64,000 nucleotides of DNA. Source: Gibbula magus. Lineage: Eukaryota; Mollusca; Gastropoda; Trochida; Trochidae. Made by a program: the position numbers and the translations under genes. The stretch is from NCBI GenBank assembly GCA_936450465.1, contig OW388292.1, forward strand, positions 28,532,368 through 28,596,367. Direction: 5' to 3'. A model generated the notes under the pieces. That model made no database searches, had not been told where the DNA came from, and worked only from the letters and a program-made list of their open reading frames with translations. Positions 11,477-24,985 of this stretch are shown here, one piece after another. Numbering within the stretch: position 1 is the first letter of the stretch; each line of letters opens with the position of its first letter.

Positions 11477-14400
11477 CCTAATGACACTCCAGAAGACATG
11501 TTTGAAGTCAGATTAGTCCAAATTTTCCTTTCTGGTCCTTCTCAGTCATATCGATTTCACTTCTATGGCTGACTCGATATCGATTTAAGAAGTTTTCAAC
11601 AGATGAGACTATCAGGCGTTCAGGCTTGTATCATTCATAACGCATCTTCAAAGAAATTATAATTGCATTTGTAATGTTATTCAAAAATGATTAAAGGAAA
11701 TATCCAAAATGCTTCCATCTATCAGGTTGTTTTGTTGAATAACACGTTGTGTAATAATCTGTTATAGATATTCTCGCTTTGTTTTCAAAATGAGTCAGGT
11801 CAGTGATATCTTTGAAGTAAATACATACACAGAAGAGAAGGTAATCAATTGATTTCAAACAACGGAAATCGAGTTTGATACTAAATCTGTCATAAGCGTG
11901 ATAAACATGGTAATTTAAGTAAATTAAGGGACATACATATAGTTTAGTATTATGTATTTAATATACTATTCTGTACAACATAAATTAGAGAAACCTGCTA
12001 CAGTGTGGTGACAGTTGGTCAAACAGTATTGCGTGAACTGTTGCCATGATACTGCAGTAGGTAACACTGATGAGTAATACACATATATTATGTATGGGGT
12101 TAACCTTTTTCACTTAATATTTCGGATTTACTTTCAATATATGATAAGTTAAGGTTATTATTCTACTTCATATGAAATATGAAACGCTGCCATTTATTTT
12201 GAAAAGCTTCATGAAGTAACATGTAGAATGCCTTGAATGTAGTCTATAGCGTCAACGTTGTTCGTGTGCAACATTACTATAAACTTGTCAAAACCTTGAT
12301 TAAAAACCTTAAGATGGAAGAAAAGATATTGAGCGATAAAGCTATATACATAAGTGTTACATTGGATACTTATAATTATATGTGAGGCGGGAGAAGAGCC
12401 ACATCAAATCTCGTGACAAAATGGCAAATCTTCAGAAAACCCCACCCAGTTGATGTTACATACGAAAGTGTGTATTTTTTTATCTGTTTGTTTCACGTCG
12501 GAATGAAAACCACGTTATGTGACACATCTGGTTATAAAATGATAAAATGGTTAAAATGAAAGTATTAACCCTGCCAAGCAGTGTTCTTATCATAAAATAT
12601 ATTTGAAATTAACTTACCTGTTCAGATGAATTCTAATAAGTGTATCTCTTAATACTTGTAGTTTCAAAGATTCAAGGATCTAAGAAACGTATAAAATATC
12701 TTCTAATCTATATCAAGGGAAGAGATCGAGTTGAGTCGAGAAACAGTTTTGCCGAAACCAACATGACAGTAGAGAAAAGAGATCCGTACTGTACCTTGAT
12801 ACGGATTGACTCTTTTTACACGTAAGACGGTTCAAATATTTCAATCCCTCAAACGCATCTATTTTAGAATGTCTTAGAGTTACATGGCATGGTTAAGTTA
12901 CACAGACAAGGGTCAATCAGTCTTTAGAGCAAACATCAGGCTAACTCTCTAATTAAGACTATTTGAGAAATTATGAATAGAACATACATCCTCTATTTAT
13001 TGCACTATTTATGGTAAATACAGTAACATCGAAATGCAGTAAATTCAATATTCATCACCATTGAAATCATATATTAGGTCATATGTTACTTTAATGTTGA
13101 ACAAATATAGGGATGTAACTGCAATGAACTGTAACGCGAGAGTGTTTGAATGCGTCAAAAAGATTCACTCATACAAACGTCAAATTGCTCAGCAAGTGAA
13201 TCATTAAGAATTGATTTTGAAACATGTTTGTAACAACTGTTGATGAACAAATCGTTTTAAATTGGTGTTGTAGAGTTGGCCAAACTTGAAAGGATCATAA
13301 TTGACAACAACGACAAAAAATCATCTTGCAAACATTTGATCTTGTGACATGTAATCGATTTTTTTATAACGATAAAGTTTTAAAACCTTTCATGCTTCCA
13401 GAACATTATTCAATATAATGTTATCGTGTTAGAAACTGTCTTTGTTTCTTGTACTGTAAATGCTTCACAAATTTATATCTAATTATATCGATAGCTGTTA
13501 TTTAAAAAACGAGTTAATTTCGATCGCATTTGAATTAAAATTCGTTTTCCACTTTGAACATGCACATTTGTCACAACAACTCCTAATCTACTTTAATGAC
13601 ACATATACTGAACTCTAATGGTTATACTCTACAGTTGCTGTCAGTTACCATGTAAGAGTATATTGTACCTTATTTATTACTTGTGAAACAAATCCATGTA
13701 ACTGTTTTTGAAATGCTGACCCTATATGAATTAGTAAACACGTACGATAAACGTTATTTAAAGTGTATCTTTTTATTAAAGTTTACAAAGATTAATGAGT
13801 TATGGTAACAGTGTTATTTATTTTATTATGTTTTAACGTTTCAATTTTTTTAATTTAATGTCTTCAGTAACGTGTCTGTCGTAAAATACATCAATTCAAT
13901 TCAAATTCACGTTCTTAGAAATTTGTTCAGCAAATGAGAACATGTATATTTGTCCTTTTCGTTTGTTTGTTTTATCAAAATTTAACAACTTCTACATTTA
14001 ATCGATTAAATACGAGGCAAAACAGTATGACTCAAAATGAATGTATTAATATTAATAAACATTCAAACAACTAAGTTTGCAGTGTTAACGTTTTTGTTAT
14101 CTTTGAAATTTGACCTTTGAAATTCAATAACAACAAACTGACGAACGTTTCACAAATTTGCATTTTGTAATTGATGTTTGCACCCAAGTTTTTGTCATTT
14201 ATTTAACAATATCTAATATCACCTTTATATCCAAAGTGAAATAATTCAATAATAAAACCTTCAATAGTTGTCATGTATTTGCAAACCTTTAAATGACTGT
14301 AAACGAAGAAGCACGATTACAGTCACATCCAGATGATACAAATAGTAAATGTATAACTAATATTTTGTCAATGCCATTATAACCAATCATTATTGAGAAC

Positions 14401-14921
14401 ATAATACAGGAATCTAAATTTGTTAAAAGTGTTAAGATATGGTATGTGAAGGATACAAAATATATAGAGATTTTTTTTATGAAAGCCAATTATTAATTTG
14501 ATGTTGTTCCAAAATGAGAATTTGTGAAATTAATGAAGTTATACCTAATGATGTTGTATTTTCCATTGTGGAGGAACTGTTGTTCATAATCATCAAATCG
14601 ATGTTTTGTCTGAATAATAGTCGTGAGCTGTAACCAATGCTTTATGCTTATGCTTTACAAGTAAATGTATGTATACCTTGGAAGAGTATTTCACTATACA
14701 GTGTGCTTTATTCACTCTTATTACGGCGATTTAGAGCGAATACGTACAGGCCTATACCGAGAAGATTATATTCCTAAAACCACTGGGACCGCTGGTACAC
14801 TGTCACAACCTAGTAATTATCGTATTGGGGACAAATAAACATACCTGGTAAGTATTATATGTTGCCGGACTAAACTCGTTTTAAAGCTTGTAGTAGTACT
14901 TTGCACGACATTTCAGACGCG
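11477..14921. other. AT-rich non-coding sequence of unit A
   Basis: The sequence is AT-rich and matches 36535-39975 in unit B. Frames longer than 60 codons are not preserved between the copies, for example the one near 14289-14489, whose end differs in B. I see no exon, RNA gene or recognisable repeat other than faint similarity to 17.2-22.4 kb. Confidence 0.55.
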
Positions 14922-14930
14922 ATAGATGAT
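14922..14930. other. Empty target site of the 24-kb element
   Basis: Unit A reads GACGCG-ATAGATGAT-GCCG here. In unit B the corresponding ATAGATGAC is present twice, at 39976-39984 and at 63949-63957, one on each side of the inverted-repeat element. This is a natural pre-insertion allele that fixes the element ends to the base. Confidence 0.92.
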
Positions 14931-14973
14931 GCCGTTTTGTTAACGTTAGAGTCATGGTCGATCAAACTGTATC

Positions 14974-17710
14974 GGCGTATTCATTATCGACAGTCAACAT
15001 AAAAGGAATACAAGTAGCATAATCTTATTGACATGTCGGTAAGGTAAATAAGTTGTATGTTTCTCCCTCGGGTAATACTGGCTGATGTGCCATTTTTGTA
15101 CCTGTATCATCCCACGCCTGAAGGTTCGGTACATCAGACCGTATTACCCTCGAGAGAAGCATATAACTTTTAAATATATTATAATTAATTAAAGTATCAA
15201 AATCATAAACAAATTTCAATGAGAACATTGCAATCAATGAAAGAGTCACTGATTATGTTGACAAAAATATAGAAACATTATGAACATTCAACATGGCAGA
15301 TATGTTCAACAACTCAATTGAATCGAGAGTTTTCATTGTTGGACAACATATAGGGATCTCATGACTCTCAGGCGAAATAGATTCAAACCAAGCAAAGTCA
15401 TGTCAGCTGATGTAGGTACATGTAAGTGAGTCATTGTGAAAGTGGCAATGCACTTTTGTTTAAGGTCTTCATCAAATTCGAAATAGAAATAATGTCCAAA
15501 CGTTTCAGGTTTTTTTTCTTTATTTCTTTAAATATTGCATTCGATATAATTATTGTTATCGGCATGTTACAGCAAAGTAGGAAGTTTGTGCTTAAATCAG
15601 GTTGTTTGAAAATGTCGTTTCATCTTTAACATCTTTAAACATTCTTATATAACCACTCCTGCCATTCAATAGTGACCGTTAGTAAAGTATTTATTCTGAA
15701 AATGTCACAATTTTATTTGTTAAATATTAAAAAGGAGCCTCTTTTTTATATTATTTCCCATAGGCATATTTTAAATTTTTGATGAAATGGTGATATATTC
15801 TGAATTTTTCTGAACACTTTCAGAGTCTTAATGTAAGATTAATCCATACAATGAACGTAGTGGCAAGATCGACTTCAACGTTAAATGTACTTATATTCGT
15901 AATTGTTGACGTTCTAATCAATGGACAATATAGACGTTAACACACAACTTTCATTTCATATTTATAAACTCCTTTTTTTCTAAATTGATATCGATATTAC
16001 CTGATATACACGTTTCAGGTAATTTTAACTTTGCATTACAATGAATTTAAATTTCTTCGATTATGTAAGTAAAAAATAACCTGATGTAATACTAGAATAT
16101 AAAATATGCCTCTCTTTCAATATTGATATATGTATCAACTTATATGTCGAATGTGAGTAGCCAGGGTAGTAAGCTAGGTTCGATGGAATCATAACGTTGT
16201 TTCTTACACGAGACTTGTCGAACATCGTGAAATGCCAACATTAACACAGGTTTAGGTGTGAGTTTTTTAGAATAATGGAAAGATATTTGAAATCTGAACA
16301 CAACGACGAAAGCTGATAAATTTCACGATTACATCAAACATAAAGCTGATACTGTATGTTTCTATATAGGGGAATAGTGTGTTCCCTGCAGTTAAACAGT
16401 TCTTTATATAAGCCAGTAAATCCGAGGTTGTACAATGAATCAGATATACACTGTCCACATTTGTAAATAGGGCCATAAACCAGATATTTTTTCTGTGGGT
16501 GTATCGATCTATGTTAAATCTACGTATACTATGCACGTTATTTCATATTTTGCTTTTTCGCCATTTCATGAGATAGATTAACGTTTTACCAACCATGTCA
16601 GTTCAGTTATTTTTAAGTACTTTATTGATTTGTTCCCATGATTACAGAATCAGACATCAATAGCATACAGCCAATTACATGAAAAGGGAAATCAATGTAT
16701 AATATTATCCATATGAAACTATTAATTACTGAAAGTTTGGATGACTGAATTCCATATTAGAATTGTCCGTTTTCTGGTTTTGCTTTGAGATGAATTTCTC
16801 TACAAAATTTTTCTTTTAACACTATTATATAATGACTGAATTTTGGAACGGAATACTTTTGCAGAGATTATTTCAGTGAGTCATACATATCAGTATAATG
16901 TACCAAGCCTTATCAAATATGTCATAACTTTTACTCATTCAGAGATCTAAATCATTCCAAAATATTTAGATTTCACAACATTCAAAATATCCTCGACGGA
17001 TGCTCTCATAAAAAGCACTTAAAAACTGACAAATTATTACTGTCAATGAAATGCATTCTCAAAAATAATACTTCTTTTTGGTATAAATGTCTCTATGCAT
17101 GAATCTTATTGAAAATCGGGAGTAAGTCTAAGTACCAAGTAGGACGTGATATAGATAATTTTAATATTGTCTCCCTTACTTTCTATTTTTTCTGTAAAGT
17201 TATAAATCCACGTCATCTCATAAGAAGAGGATACTAAATGACCTTCCATTTAATACCATGTTTATTAAACGAGTTAATTATTTGGTTTTAAACAAGTGAA
17301 AGCGAGTTTGATGCCAAATCATTCACGAGTTATTCATCAATCACTTCAAACTGTCAATGATACAATACAATTTTTTAATTTTCTCAATTGATATCTTACC
17401 TGTCTGTCATTTAGTCAATTAAAATTGTTTTAGTCTAACCTGTATTTTTTTCAAACCTGACATTTCATTTAAAGTAATAATGGTTTATTAGCTGCACATA
17501 CACTATCATCTGTACCTTCAATATATATTTCAGTATCCTCAGCCTTTTGGTCTAACATCTATTCGTTACCATCAAAACCTTTGATGTTATATGATTTCTA
17601 TCATACATCAAACGATTTCCTTTTTTAAAAACCCAGATAAATATGGTGAAAGATGCGTTGTTCACAGCCAAATGACGCCAGTCACATATTCTCATAGATT
17701 AAAACAGCAG
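14974..17710. other. AT-rich non-coding sequence
   Basis: No supported gene is present. The only structure noted is the imperfect inverted repeat at 15056-15170 and weak similarity of about 17270-17350 to about 11840-11920. Confidence 0.5.
15056..15170. repeat. Imperfect inverted repeat, MITE-like
   Basis: TTTCTCCCTCGGGTAATAC on the left pairs with GTATTACCCTCGAGAGAAG on the right with few mismatches, around a core of roughly 70 bp. It could be a small non-autonomous element or a cruciform-forming remnant. No target duplication is clear. Confidence 0.45.
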
Positions 17711-17890
17711 ACATGATGAACTACTCTCCAATCCTCATAACACTAGACATGATGAACTACTCTCCAATCCTCATAACAGTAGACATGATGAACTACTCTC
17801 CTATCCTCATAACAGTAGACATGATGAACTACTCTCCAATCCTCATAACAGTAGACATGATGAACTACTCTCCAATCTTCATAACAGCTG
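17711..17890 (+). repeat. 36-bp minisatellite, five units
   Basis: Five head-to-tail copies of a 36-bp unit (ACATGATGAACTACTCTCCA and then ATCCTCATAACAGTAG) are nearly identical. Because 36 is a multiple of three, one frame stays open and repeats MMNYSPILITVD. I treat that 104-codon frame as a by-product of the minisatellite. Confidence 0.9.
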
Positions 17891-18159
17891 GCGAGAGACC
17901 TGCTGTCACATCAAGAAGAATTGGTACTGATAAACTTACTTTGATATATATATCAATATTTTTCTCAAATAGTTCTTCAGTTTCCTTGAAATTTAACCAT
18001 AGTCTCCTGTTAGATTTTCTTTATTGATCTTTGTTCTTATACTGGGGCTTTTTGTGTCATTCATACACTGCTGAACATAGGAAGACTTCACATATTTGAA
18101 TGTTTTCGTGATATAGGCAAGCTTAATTAGAAGCATTTAAAATTATTTTCTTTTTATCA

Positions 18160-18700
18160 ATTATTAATTTACATGACAAATCCACTCATCATTTCTCTGA
18201 AGCTACGAACGTCTTTAATATATAGTTTCAAAAAGATCAAAGGGGTGGAAACATCTTAAATCGTTGCCTTATGCAGAGAAGTGAAATCGATATGACTGAG
18301 AAGAACTAAAGGGGAAGTTGAGACTAATCTGGCTTCAAACATGTGATGTGGAGTGTCAGTACGTCAATGTAATCGTTGTCTATTCAAAGATTTGACTGCT
18401 TCCATTACTGGCGACAAAATGAATTTAGTGATTCACCATCAAGTTGGGATTGATCTGACTTCAAACATGCATTGTGGAGTGTCACTATGTCAATGTAACC
18501 GCGATCTATTCACTCACTGGGGAGGCAAAAATGTTCCGGATTCACCGGATTGAAAACAATCTCAACGTAAGATACGAGTAGTAAGACGTTTTGTCAATAT
18601 GTAGAGTTGAGGTTATTGATTGTTACACCAACATCTTGTGTATGTTTTTAAACATGTGATGTGAAGTGTCAGTATATCAATGTATCAGTTTGTGTTCATT
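18160..18700 (+). repeat. Diverged copy of the 2700-3165 segment
   Basis: Segments such as TTACATGACAAATCC, TTTCTCTGAA, AAGATCAAAGGGGTGGAAAC, TGTGGAGTGTCAGTACGTCA and CAACATCTTGT line up in order with 2700-3165 (and 27365-27790) at much lower identity than units A and B share. The motif ATGTGGAGTGTCAGTACGTC recurs three times within this stretch. This suggests an older duplicate of the same module. Confidence 0.5.
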
Positions 18701-18905
18701 CACTGGAGAAGGTTATTGGGTAACCCGTGAGGAATCAATGATGTTATCGACCTACCTGGGATGTTATCTCTTGAATTTGGATGGGACGAACAATTGTACT
18801 TTGATTGTATTTCTAACTAAAACAACAGATAACGACAGCTATGTCATTTACAGTGATTCATTGCATGTCAACGTCCACATCAACATCGTGAAATATATCT
18901 CATGA

Positions 18906-21574
18906 TGTGTGCGCATTGAAGCAAATGACACCAATGTCTATCAGTTATTGATATTAATTTCAAATCATGTATTCGTTTTTCAAAATGCGTACTCTACAGG
19001 CGTTGTCCTTCTACTGTAACAATTGTTTTTCAGACTTATCCAACAATACTGCTAAATAATAGAGGTTTGATATATTTACTGTATTTGAAATAATTCCACA
19101 TCAATTCAATGAAACAATATTTAGAACTTACGAGATTAATAAATATAAAAATACCGATGGCATTTTATAATTAAGCATGCTATATCCTTTAATGCTTCAT
19201 AACAAATCCACGATCTATAAAGACCAATAGACATTCAATCATTCTTTTTTTTGTTTTACATGACTGAGTAAACAGTAACCTTTTGCTCGCCGCAGAACCA
19301 TTAAGTAAAAATCTTTCCGTATCGTGCATAAGAAATGTAATGAAACTTAACATTAACCTGCAAGAAAAAATATGATGGAACGATCATTTATAAACGAAAG
19401 CTAATGATCGCGTAGAAACGTTGAAAATGTTCACCTGATGACGTGTAATAAATAATTCATAGGACAAAATGAGGGGTTATGTTTTCCTCAGAGTAGAAAT
19501 GCATTCATTTGAGATATCTAATTGGACATGTATTGAGAAACATGTAATCGTAAACTTCAACATTGTGAAACTTGCTGTGTAGTTCAGTGCATATCTTCCT
19601 TCTATATATTTCTCGTATTTTGTCTAAATGCTGTTCTGATGAGATGGTAACCAGATTACATCGCATGCTTACTCTATTTAACTGCATTGACATGGAAGAG
19701 GATATAAATACAGCTTCTGGGGTGGACTAGTACAAACTGGGACTACATCTAATAGAAATTTCATACCGTGGATATGCATCTTGATCATCACGTTTACAGA
19801 TTAAGATCATACTTTCAGTCACTGGATGTAGAGAAAGAGTAGGTATACCCAACAGTATCGATCTAATTTGAAACGACAAAAGCTTGTTTTATATTAATTC
19901 TTTGGAGGTCTTAAAACTTGATTTTGGAATTACATTTTGACTTTTTATTTTGTGTAAAGATATATTTCTATTATTTAACAGTTTCATGAAATAGTTTTTA
20001 TATTTTCATCTGAGCTGTCTGACAGAGCTTTGTAGAAATCATCAGTGTACATATATGTCCTCTCAGTAGTATGTAGCGACAGGATGGACTCCCCAGGTTG
20101 TTGCGTATGCTCCCTCACTTCTGTATGTGCTGAATTTACATACATGACTTCGTTTATAGTCGAGTGCACATTGTATATGATGAGGCATGTCACGTCATTC
20201 CATGACAATGTGATAAGATCCCTTTATGATACCATGACATGTTGTGACAGCAGTTGGAGACCTTGTAGCCGAATATTGAATATTTGATCATTTTCGTTCT
20301 GACATTTTACAACTTAAAATAGTATTTAAGCAAACATGCTTTTCAATAATATGGTCTTTTTTATAAAACATGTAACTTGATAATAATAACATGCATAATC
20401 AAATTTCTAAGACTAAATTTTATTCGGTATTCAGGTGACTGCAAACTTCAAACTGTTGAACGATATTCTTCGAGCAAGAAAGAGACACATTTATATAAGT
20501 TGTATTAGAAATGAACAATCGTCTTTTAAAACATTGTCACATTGAAAGATTTTTTTCAAGTTGACAGGTACGGTATATTGCCAGAATGAAAAATCAACCA
20601 AATGAATTTACAAGAAAAAATGTCAAAACTCGAATAAGTGATTTTTTTGCAATCTGTTATAATGTATACAATATTATGACAATCTTGTGAATGTGAATGT
20701 ACCTACTCATGTGAATAAAACATTTGACAAAAATGCATATTAATCTATTTTTCAACCGGCATATTTTATCTATCATTTGTAATGTTATTAACATAACTTT
20801 TTTCCTATATATTTGAATACAATTACTTATAAGTTGCATAAAAGATGATGATATTTGTGTGATAGTTTGAAAGACATTTTAGTTGTCATACGAACTGGAA
20901 GTGCGTTTGGAAAAAGTTTCCCTTTTCCCCCATAGTTTACATGCGTTCCGTATGCAATAAAGCCATCAATTTGTCAAAACTTTAAAATCACAAATAATCC
21001 AATAAAATCTCTATTTCAGCCGACCTGCTTCCTGGTGTGTGTTTACAGTTCCACTTCAGAGACTACATTTCATTGATTAAGTGCATGGCAAACACTGCTT
21101 GTTTTAAATCAAGTCGATATTACATTTGACACGGGGCTTTCACGAGGGTTAACATGAATGTTGTTAAAGTGGACGCATAAAGAGTGTAAACACAAGAACA
21201 AACTCGTATTGTGATATGAACTGAACTGAGAAGTCTTCACAAAATATAACGGTTATTATCCTGACAGTTTCCGAATTGCTACATTTTACAGCACATTGTA
21301 ATATTTATACAGTTTGTTTTTAGTGTAAGTCTGATATTAAAACCTCTTTTAGATATTACACTAAGTACATAAGTTTAATATTATCACATCTTGACCTTAA
21401 CGATTATCAGACATTGGCACAAAGCTATCGAGTGGCAGGCAAACAACACAATTAACAGTCCATCAAGCCAGAGATCATGGTAAGTAATTGAACTTGACAA
21501 ATATTACCGACAGCACAACGCAAAACAAATCCAGATTATTAAGTAATTTGGTGTGGTTTCAGTTGGTGAGAAAG
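18906..21574. other. AT-rich non-coding sequence
   Basis: I see no supported gene, RNA or mobile element here. The open frames near 19505-19693 and 19984-20287 are short, overlap on opposite strands and show no domain. Confidence 0.5.
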
Positions 21575-22370
21575 ATTGTCGTAATCTCAAATGCATCAAT
21601 TTTAGAATTTCTAAGAGCCATTTTCTGTGGTAAGTGACAAAGATAAATTTCCTCATCAGATTGTTTTGTAGAACAAGTAAACCTAGGGTATTGATAACGA
21701 TAATTTGATTCGTATAAAAGTACGTTAGCTCAATATTTATCCACGATTGTTCAAGTTTAACCTTAGATTGATATGGTCATCATATACAGTCAGGCCTCGA
21801 TAATCCGAACGCTTCCGCTTTTCATCAAAAACGTTCGGATAGTGAAATGTTCGGATTACTGAGTACTGGGGACTACTACAGAGATTAGTTTGGTTACATC
21901 TTCTCACCGGTCGGAAACTGCGAGATTGGATTATCGGTGTCCGGATTATCGCGGCTTGTCTGTACTCCATAGATATCTAGTTTCAAGATGTAACAGGACA
22001 CAGACACTCTTTAAATGTTACAGATATCGCACAATCCATCAGTGGTCATAATGACATAATCGTCTTGAACTACACAATGCAATAGTTCACTGTTCACTTT
22101 TGTGCACCAGTCTGTTATGTTTGCACGTATTATACATAAATATATAGATTGACAGATTTCATGAATACGACGAGGACACAAGTTCGCTGCTATACCATTG
22201 GTCTTCTTAAATGCTTGTCAACTTCTCACATACGTCTCGATGTGTAATTGCTTTGAACTGTAACGTGAGAGTGACTGAATGTCTTAAGGATTATTCCTTG
22301 AAGTTTATATTAAACATTCTGTTGATACACCGAGGTGAACTGTGAGATTGAATTTGTGAACTTTAATCTT
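21575..22370 (+). repeat. Diverged copy of the 12840-13250 segment
   Basis: CTCAAATGCATCAATTTTAG at about 21579 corresponds to CTCAAACGCATCTATTTTAG near 12848, and TTGAACTGTAACGTGAGAGT near 22252 corresponds to ATGAACTGTAACGCGAGAGT near 13124. The order is kept and the identity is low. The pogo-like MITE at 21787 is inserted within it. Confidence 0.5.
21787..21962. mobile_element. Tigger/pogo-like MITE
   Basis: The 176-bp element starts CAGTCAGGCCTCGATAATCC and ends GGATTATCGCGGCTTGTCTG, inverted termini of the pogo/Tigger type, and it is flanked by TA on both sides (21785-21786 and 21963-21964). It has no coding capacity. By family knowledge it would have been moved by a pogo-type transposase. 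Confidence 0.85.
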
Positions 22371-23998
22371 TTGTGTAACTGATCGTACATGATGAGTTTT
22401 AAAGAGTATTTGAAAATAACAATATGATTATCCTATCTTGCAAATATGTAATAATCTGTACAATGTTTTTGTTTTATGCTTTAATAGCTTTTATAATAGT
22501 TTTCTTTCTTAATGTTTTTAATTGGTTAATGTAAATAGCCCTTATTGCAACGGGTCAATGGATTTGATATACAATTCAATTTACGTGCAAATATTGGAAT
22601 ATGCGATTGTAACTGGTATGATAAGAGTTGTCTATAAAGCGTTTCAGTATCCATTCTAACGCCTGATGGCTATGAGAAATGTCAAATCAAAACTGAGCCT
22701 AACCCTGTGCTAAATGCACAATCATATACACACTGTTACTGATATTTACACACACCTAGTTGATTTTATAGTACAAAAGGACAAGTATCTATGAACTCTA
22801 TAACATGTTTAAAAAGTGTAACTGGAATTTATGATCATGATATTTTCATTGCATTTCATCAACAAATGTTACTGTATCAAAGCATGAAATGTTTATGTTA
22901 TAATGTTTAACTCAAAGGATCTACTTGTTTACTCCTTAACTGTTTAACTTACCTGTCAAAAGTTTACAACATTGTATAAAACATTGTGATAAAATATCTA
23001 TTTCAACACATCTTGTGGTTTACATATACAATGTTATCATCAATGTACTTTACACCGGGCAACATTTATTTCATATTTATACCATTTATATGCATGTAGC
23101 CTATTTCTGATATTGGGATGGGGATATTGAAGCATTCCCAATAGTGTGTAAGCCACGTATTAGTCATACTTGGCGTTTGTCAATGTACATTATATAAAAT
23201 AGTAGAGAAGACATCAAGTCGGTGGCTTTACGTCTAACCCCATGTTATCCTTTTCTTTACACATTAGAACATTAGTGCATTAGAGCATACTTAGATCCTT
23301 TATTCATAAGTTAGTTGGATTAACATGTTTAATGTGAAAATAAAGATAGATATTGGATATTTGATATAAATTAACAACAAAAAGTTAACTCATGTGTGTC
23401 AGGTGTAAACTGCAATCAATCTTCATGGTTAATATGGCATTTAGTGAATGTTTCAGACTGTTCACAAGTTTCAGTACATTCTTGTGACAATGTAGCAATC
23501 ACATCAAGTTGATAGAAATAATATTGTTTTACTGATTAAAGGACTCATAAGTGTTATTAGAGACCATTGAGTGAAACACAGGACCGAAACCAATACCAGT
23601 TGAGGGGAATGACGTCAGAGTTGTGTAGAAACAATGTTTTATTCAAACAATAGAAAATACTCGTACTACCAGGATTGAAATATAACATTGTCATCCATTG
23701 TTATTTCTTTTTAAAAAGCAGTATGTTTTCAATCTTATAAAGACTTGCAACATTCGAATTAAATAAGCGTGCAACATTTTACATTTCTTACAAGATCATT
23801 CGATATGTTTCATGGTCAAAGTGAACACAAAACATATCCATTGCCTCCTTACTGTCGAGACCAAAATGTATGATAACTTGATATCAATTTATTGTGAAGC
23901 ATTTGTTCCTATGTAAATTGATTAATTGCAAACTGTTATGATGAATTAACTTCAGAAATCCCATCCAACATAAGACATAAGAGAGAATTAGATTGGCG
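22371..23998. other. AT-rich non-coding sequence
   Basis: Nothing beyond short chance open frames was found in this stretch. Confidence 0.5.
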
Positions 23999-24775
23999 TT
24001 TGCGGGACACCGCAAAAGCAGAGCAGCCCGGAAACTTAGGGCCTCGCCTAACCTAAAATCTTGGTCTTTCTCCATAATTTATATGTACCAAATAAGAGCC
24101 TGATAGCGCCACAAAGTGTGTTGTTATCGGCTTTAGAAGAGTTTTGAAGTGATTCCAGAACTCATGACCTTGACCTTTGGCTTTTAACGTGAACATGTCA
24201 AAATAATTCCCCAGATTTATAAGAAAGAACTATGTATATGATGTGTTAATAATAATACATAATACAGTTATTTAGTATGTATATGATGTGTTAATACCTT
24301 CTTGGAAAAATTATGTAGTGATTTCAAAACTGGTGACCTTGATCATATCTCGTGACGTTGACCTTCAAGGTCACACAATCAATGATCACTTTTCATTATG
24401 TTTAACAATCATGTAACGATTCAAAGTGTTAATAGTTGAAATAAGTCATTGCTTAAGTCGTGACCTCGCTTTGACCTTGACCTATGACGGAATTAAGCGA
24501 AAATCTTTTCAAATCTCGGCCATTCTCAATAATTGATATACAACAATTAAGAGCCTGATAGCACAAATATTTTTTCAAGTTATCGTGTTTACAAGGATGT
24601 TTTGGAACTCGTGATCTTGACGTTTGACCTTGAATGTGAACATGTCAAATAATTCCCCAGGGGTATAAGTAGGAAGTTATGTTTATGAGTTCTTGAAACC
24701 GTATTTGAAAATAGCCAAAAGAAAACGCAGCGGCAGCGGTAGCAGCCCAGACGTAGTCGAGGCTGCTAATTGCTT
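23999..24775 (-). repeat. Hairpin-tipped dispersed repeat rich in TGACCT half-sites
   Basis: This is a shorter, reverse-strand copy of the repeat at 48438-49560. One end carries the perfect stem TTTGCGG-GACA-CCGCAAA (23999-24016); the other carries the GC-rich stretch and degenerate palindrome near 24730-24770. In between are several TGACCTTGACC, TTGACCTTCAAGGTCA and TTTGACCTTG motifs. It sits exactly at the junction between tandem unit A and unit B. Confidence 0.75.
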
Positions 24776-24863
24776 GCTGAAGGTATATCATATCTTCATA
24801 TAAATAAAGTTGAATTAAATAAGAGTTTAACATTTAAATATAGTGTCTAGGCATATAAAACAT

Positions 24864-24891
24864 GAGAGAGAGAGAGAGAGAGAAATAGAGA

Positions 24892-24979
<88 letters not shown>
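24864..24979. repeat. (AG)n microsatellite, unit B only
   Basis: The stretch is almost pure AG dinucleotide with a few ACAG and AAATAG interruptions. Unit A has only a short GTGAGAGAGG at the matching place (about 300-312). The long Ser/Leu reading frames on the reverse strand here are artefacts of the repeat. Confidence 0.95.

Positions 24980-24985
<6 letters not shown>

Larger units (their letters stand above)
1..14973. repeat. Tandem segmental duplication, unit A
   Basis: The sequence from base 1 to at least 14973 reappears in the same orientation from about 24655 onward, with only scattered substitutions and short indels. The shared order is: hairpin-repeat end, single-copy AT-rich DNA, palindrome array, Tc1 relic 1, Tc1 relic 2, a small open frame, then AT-rich DNA. 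Unit A alone contains LINE-A at 5802-10639. The start-to-start distance is about 24.65 kb, or about 19.8 kb without LINE-A. Homology is already present at base 1 and still present at the last base of the window, so both outer limits lie outside it. Apart from the relics listed separately, I see no gene in unit A. Confidence 0.93.

Noticed and set aside
17713..18027. 104-codon open frame
   Set aside because: It consists of the 36-bp minisatellite plus chance extension, with no domain or splice context.
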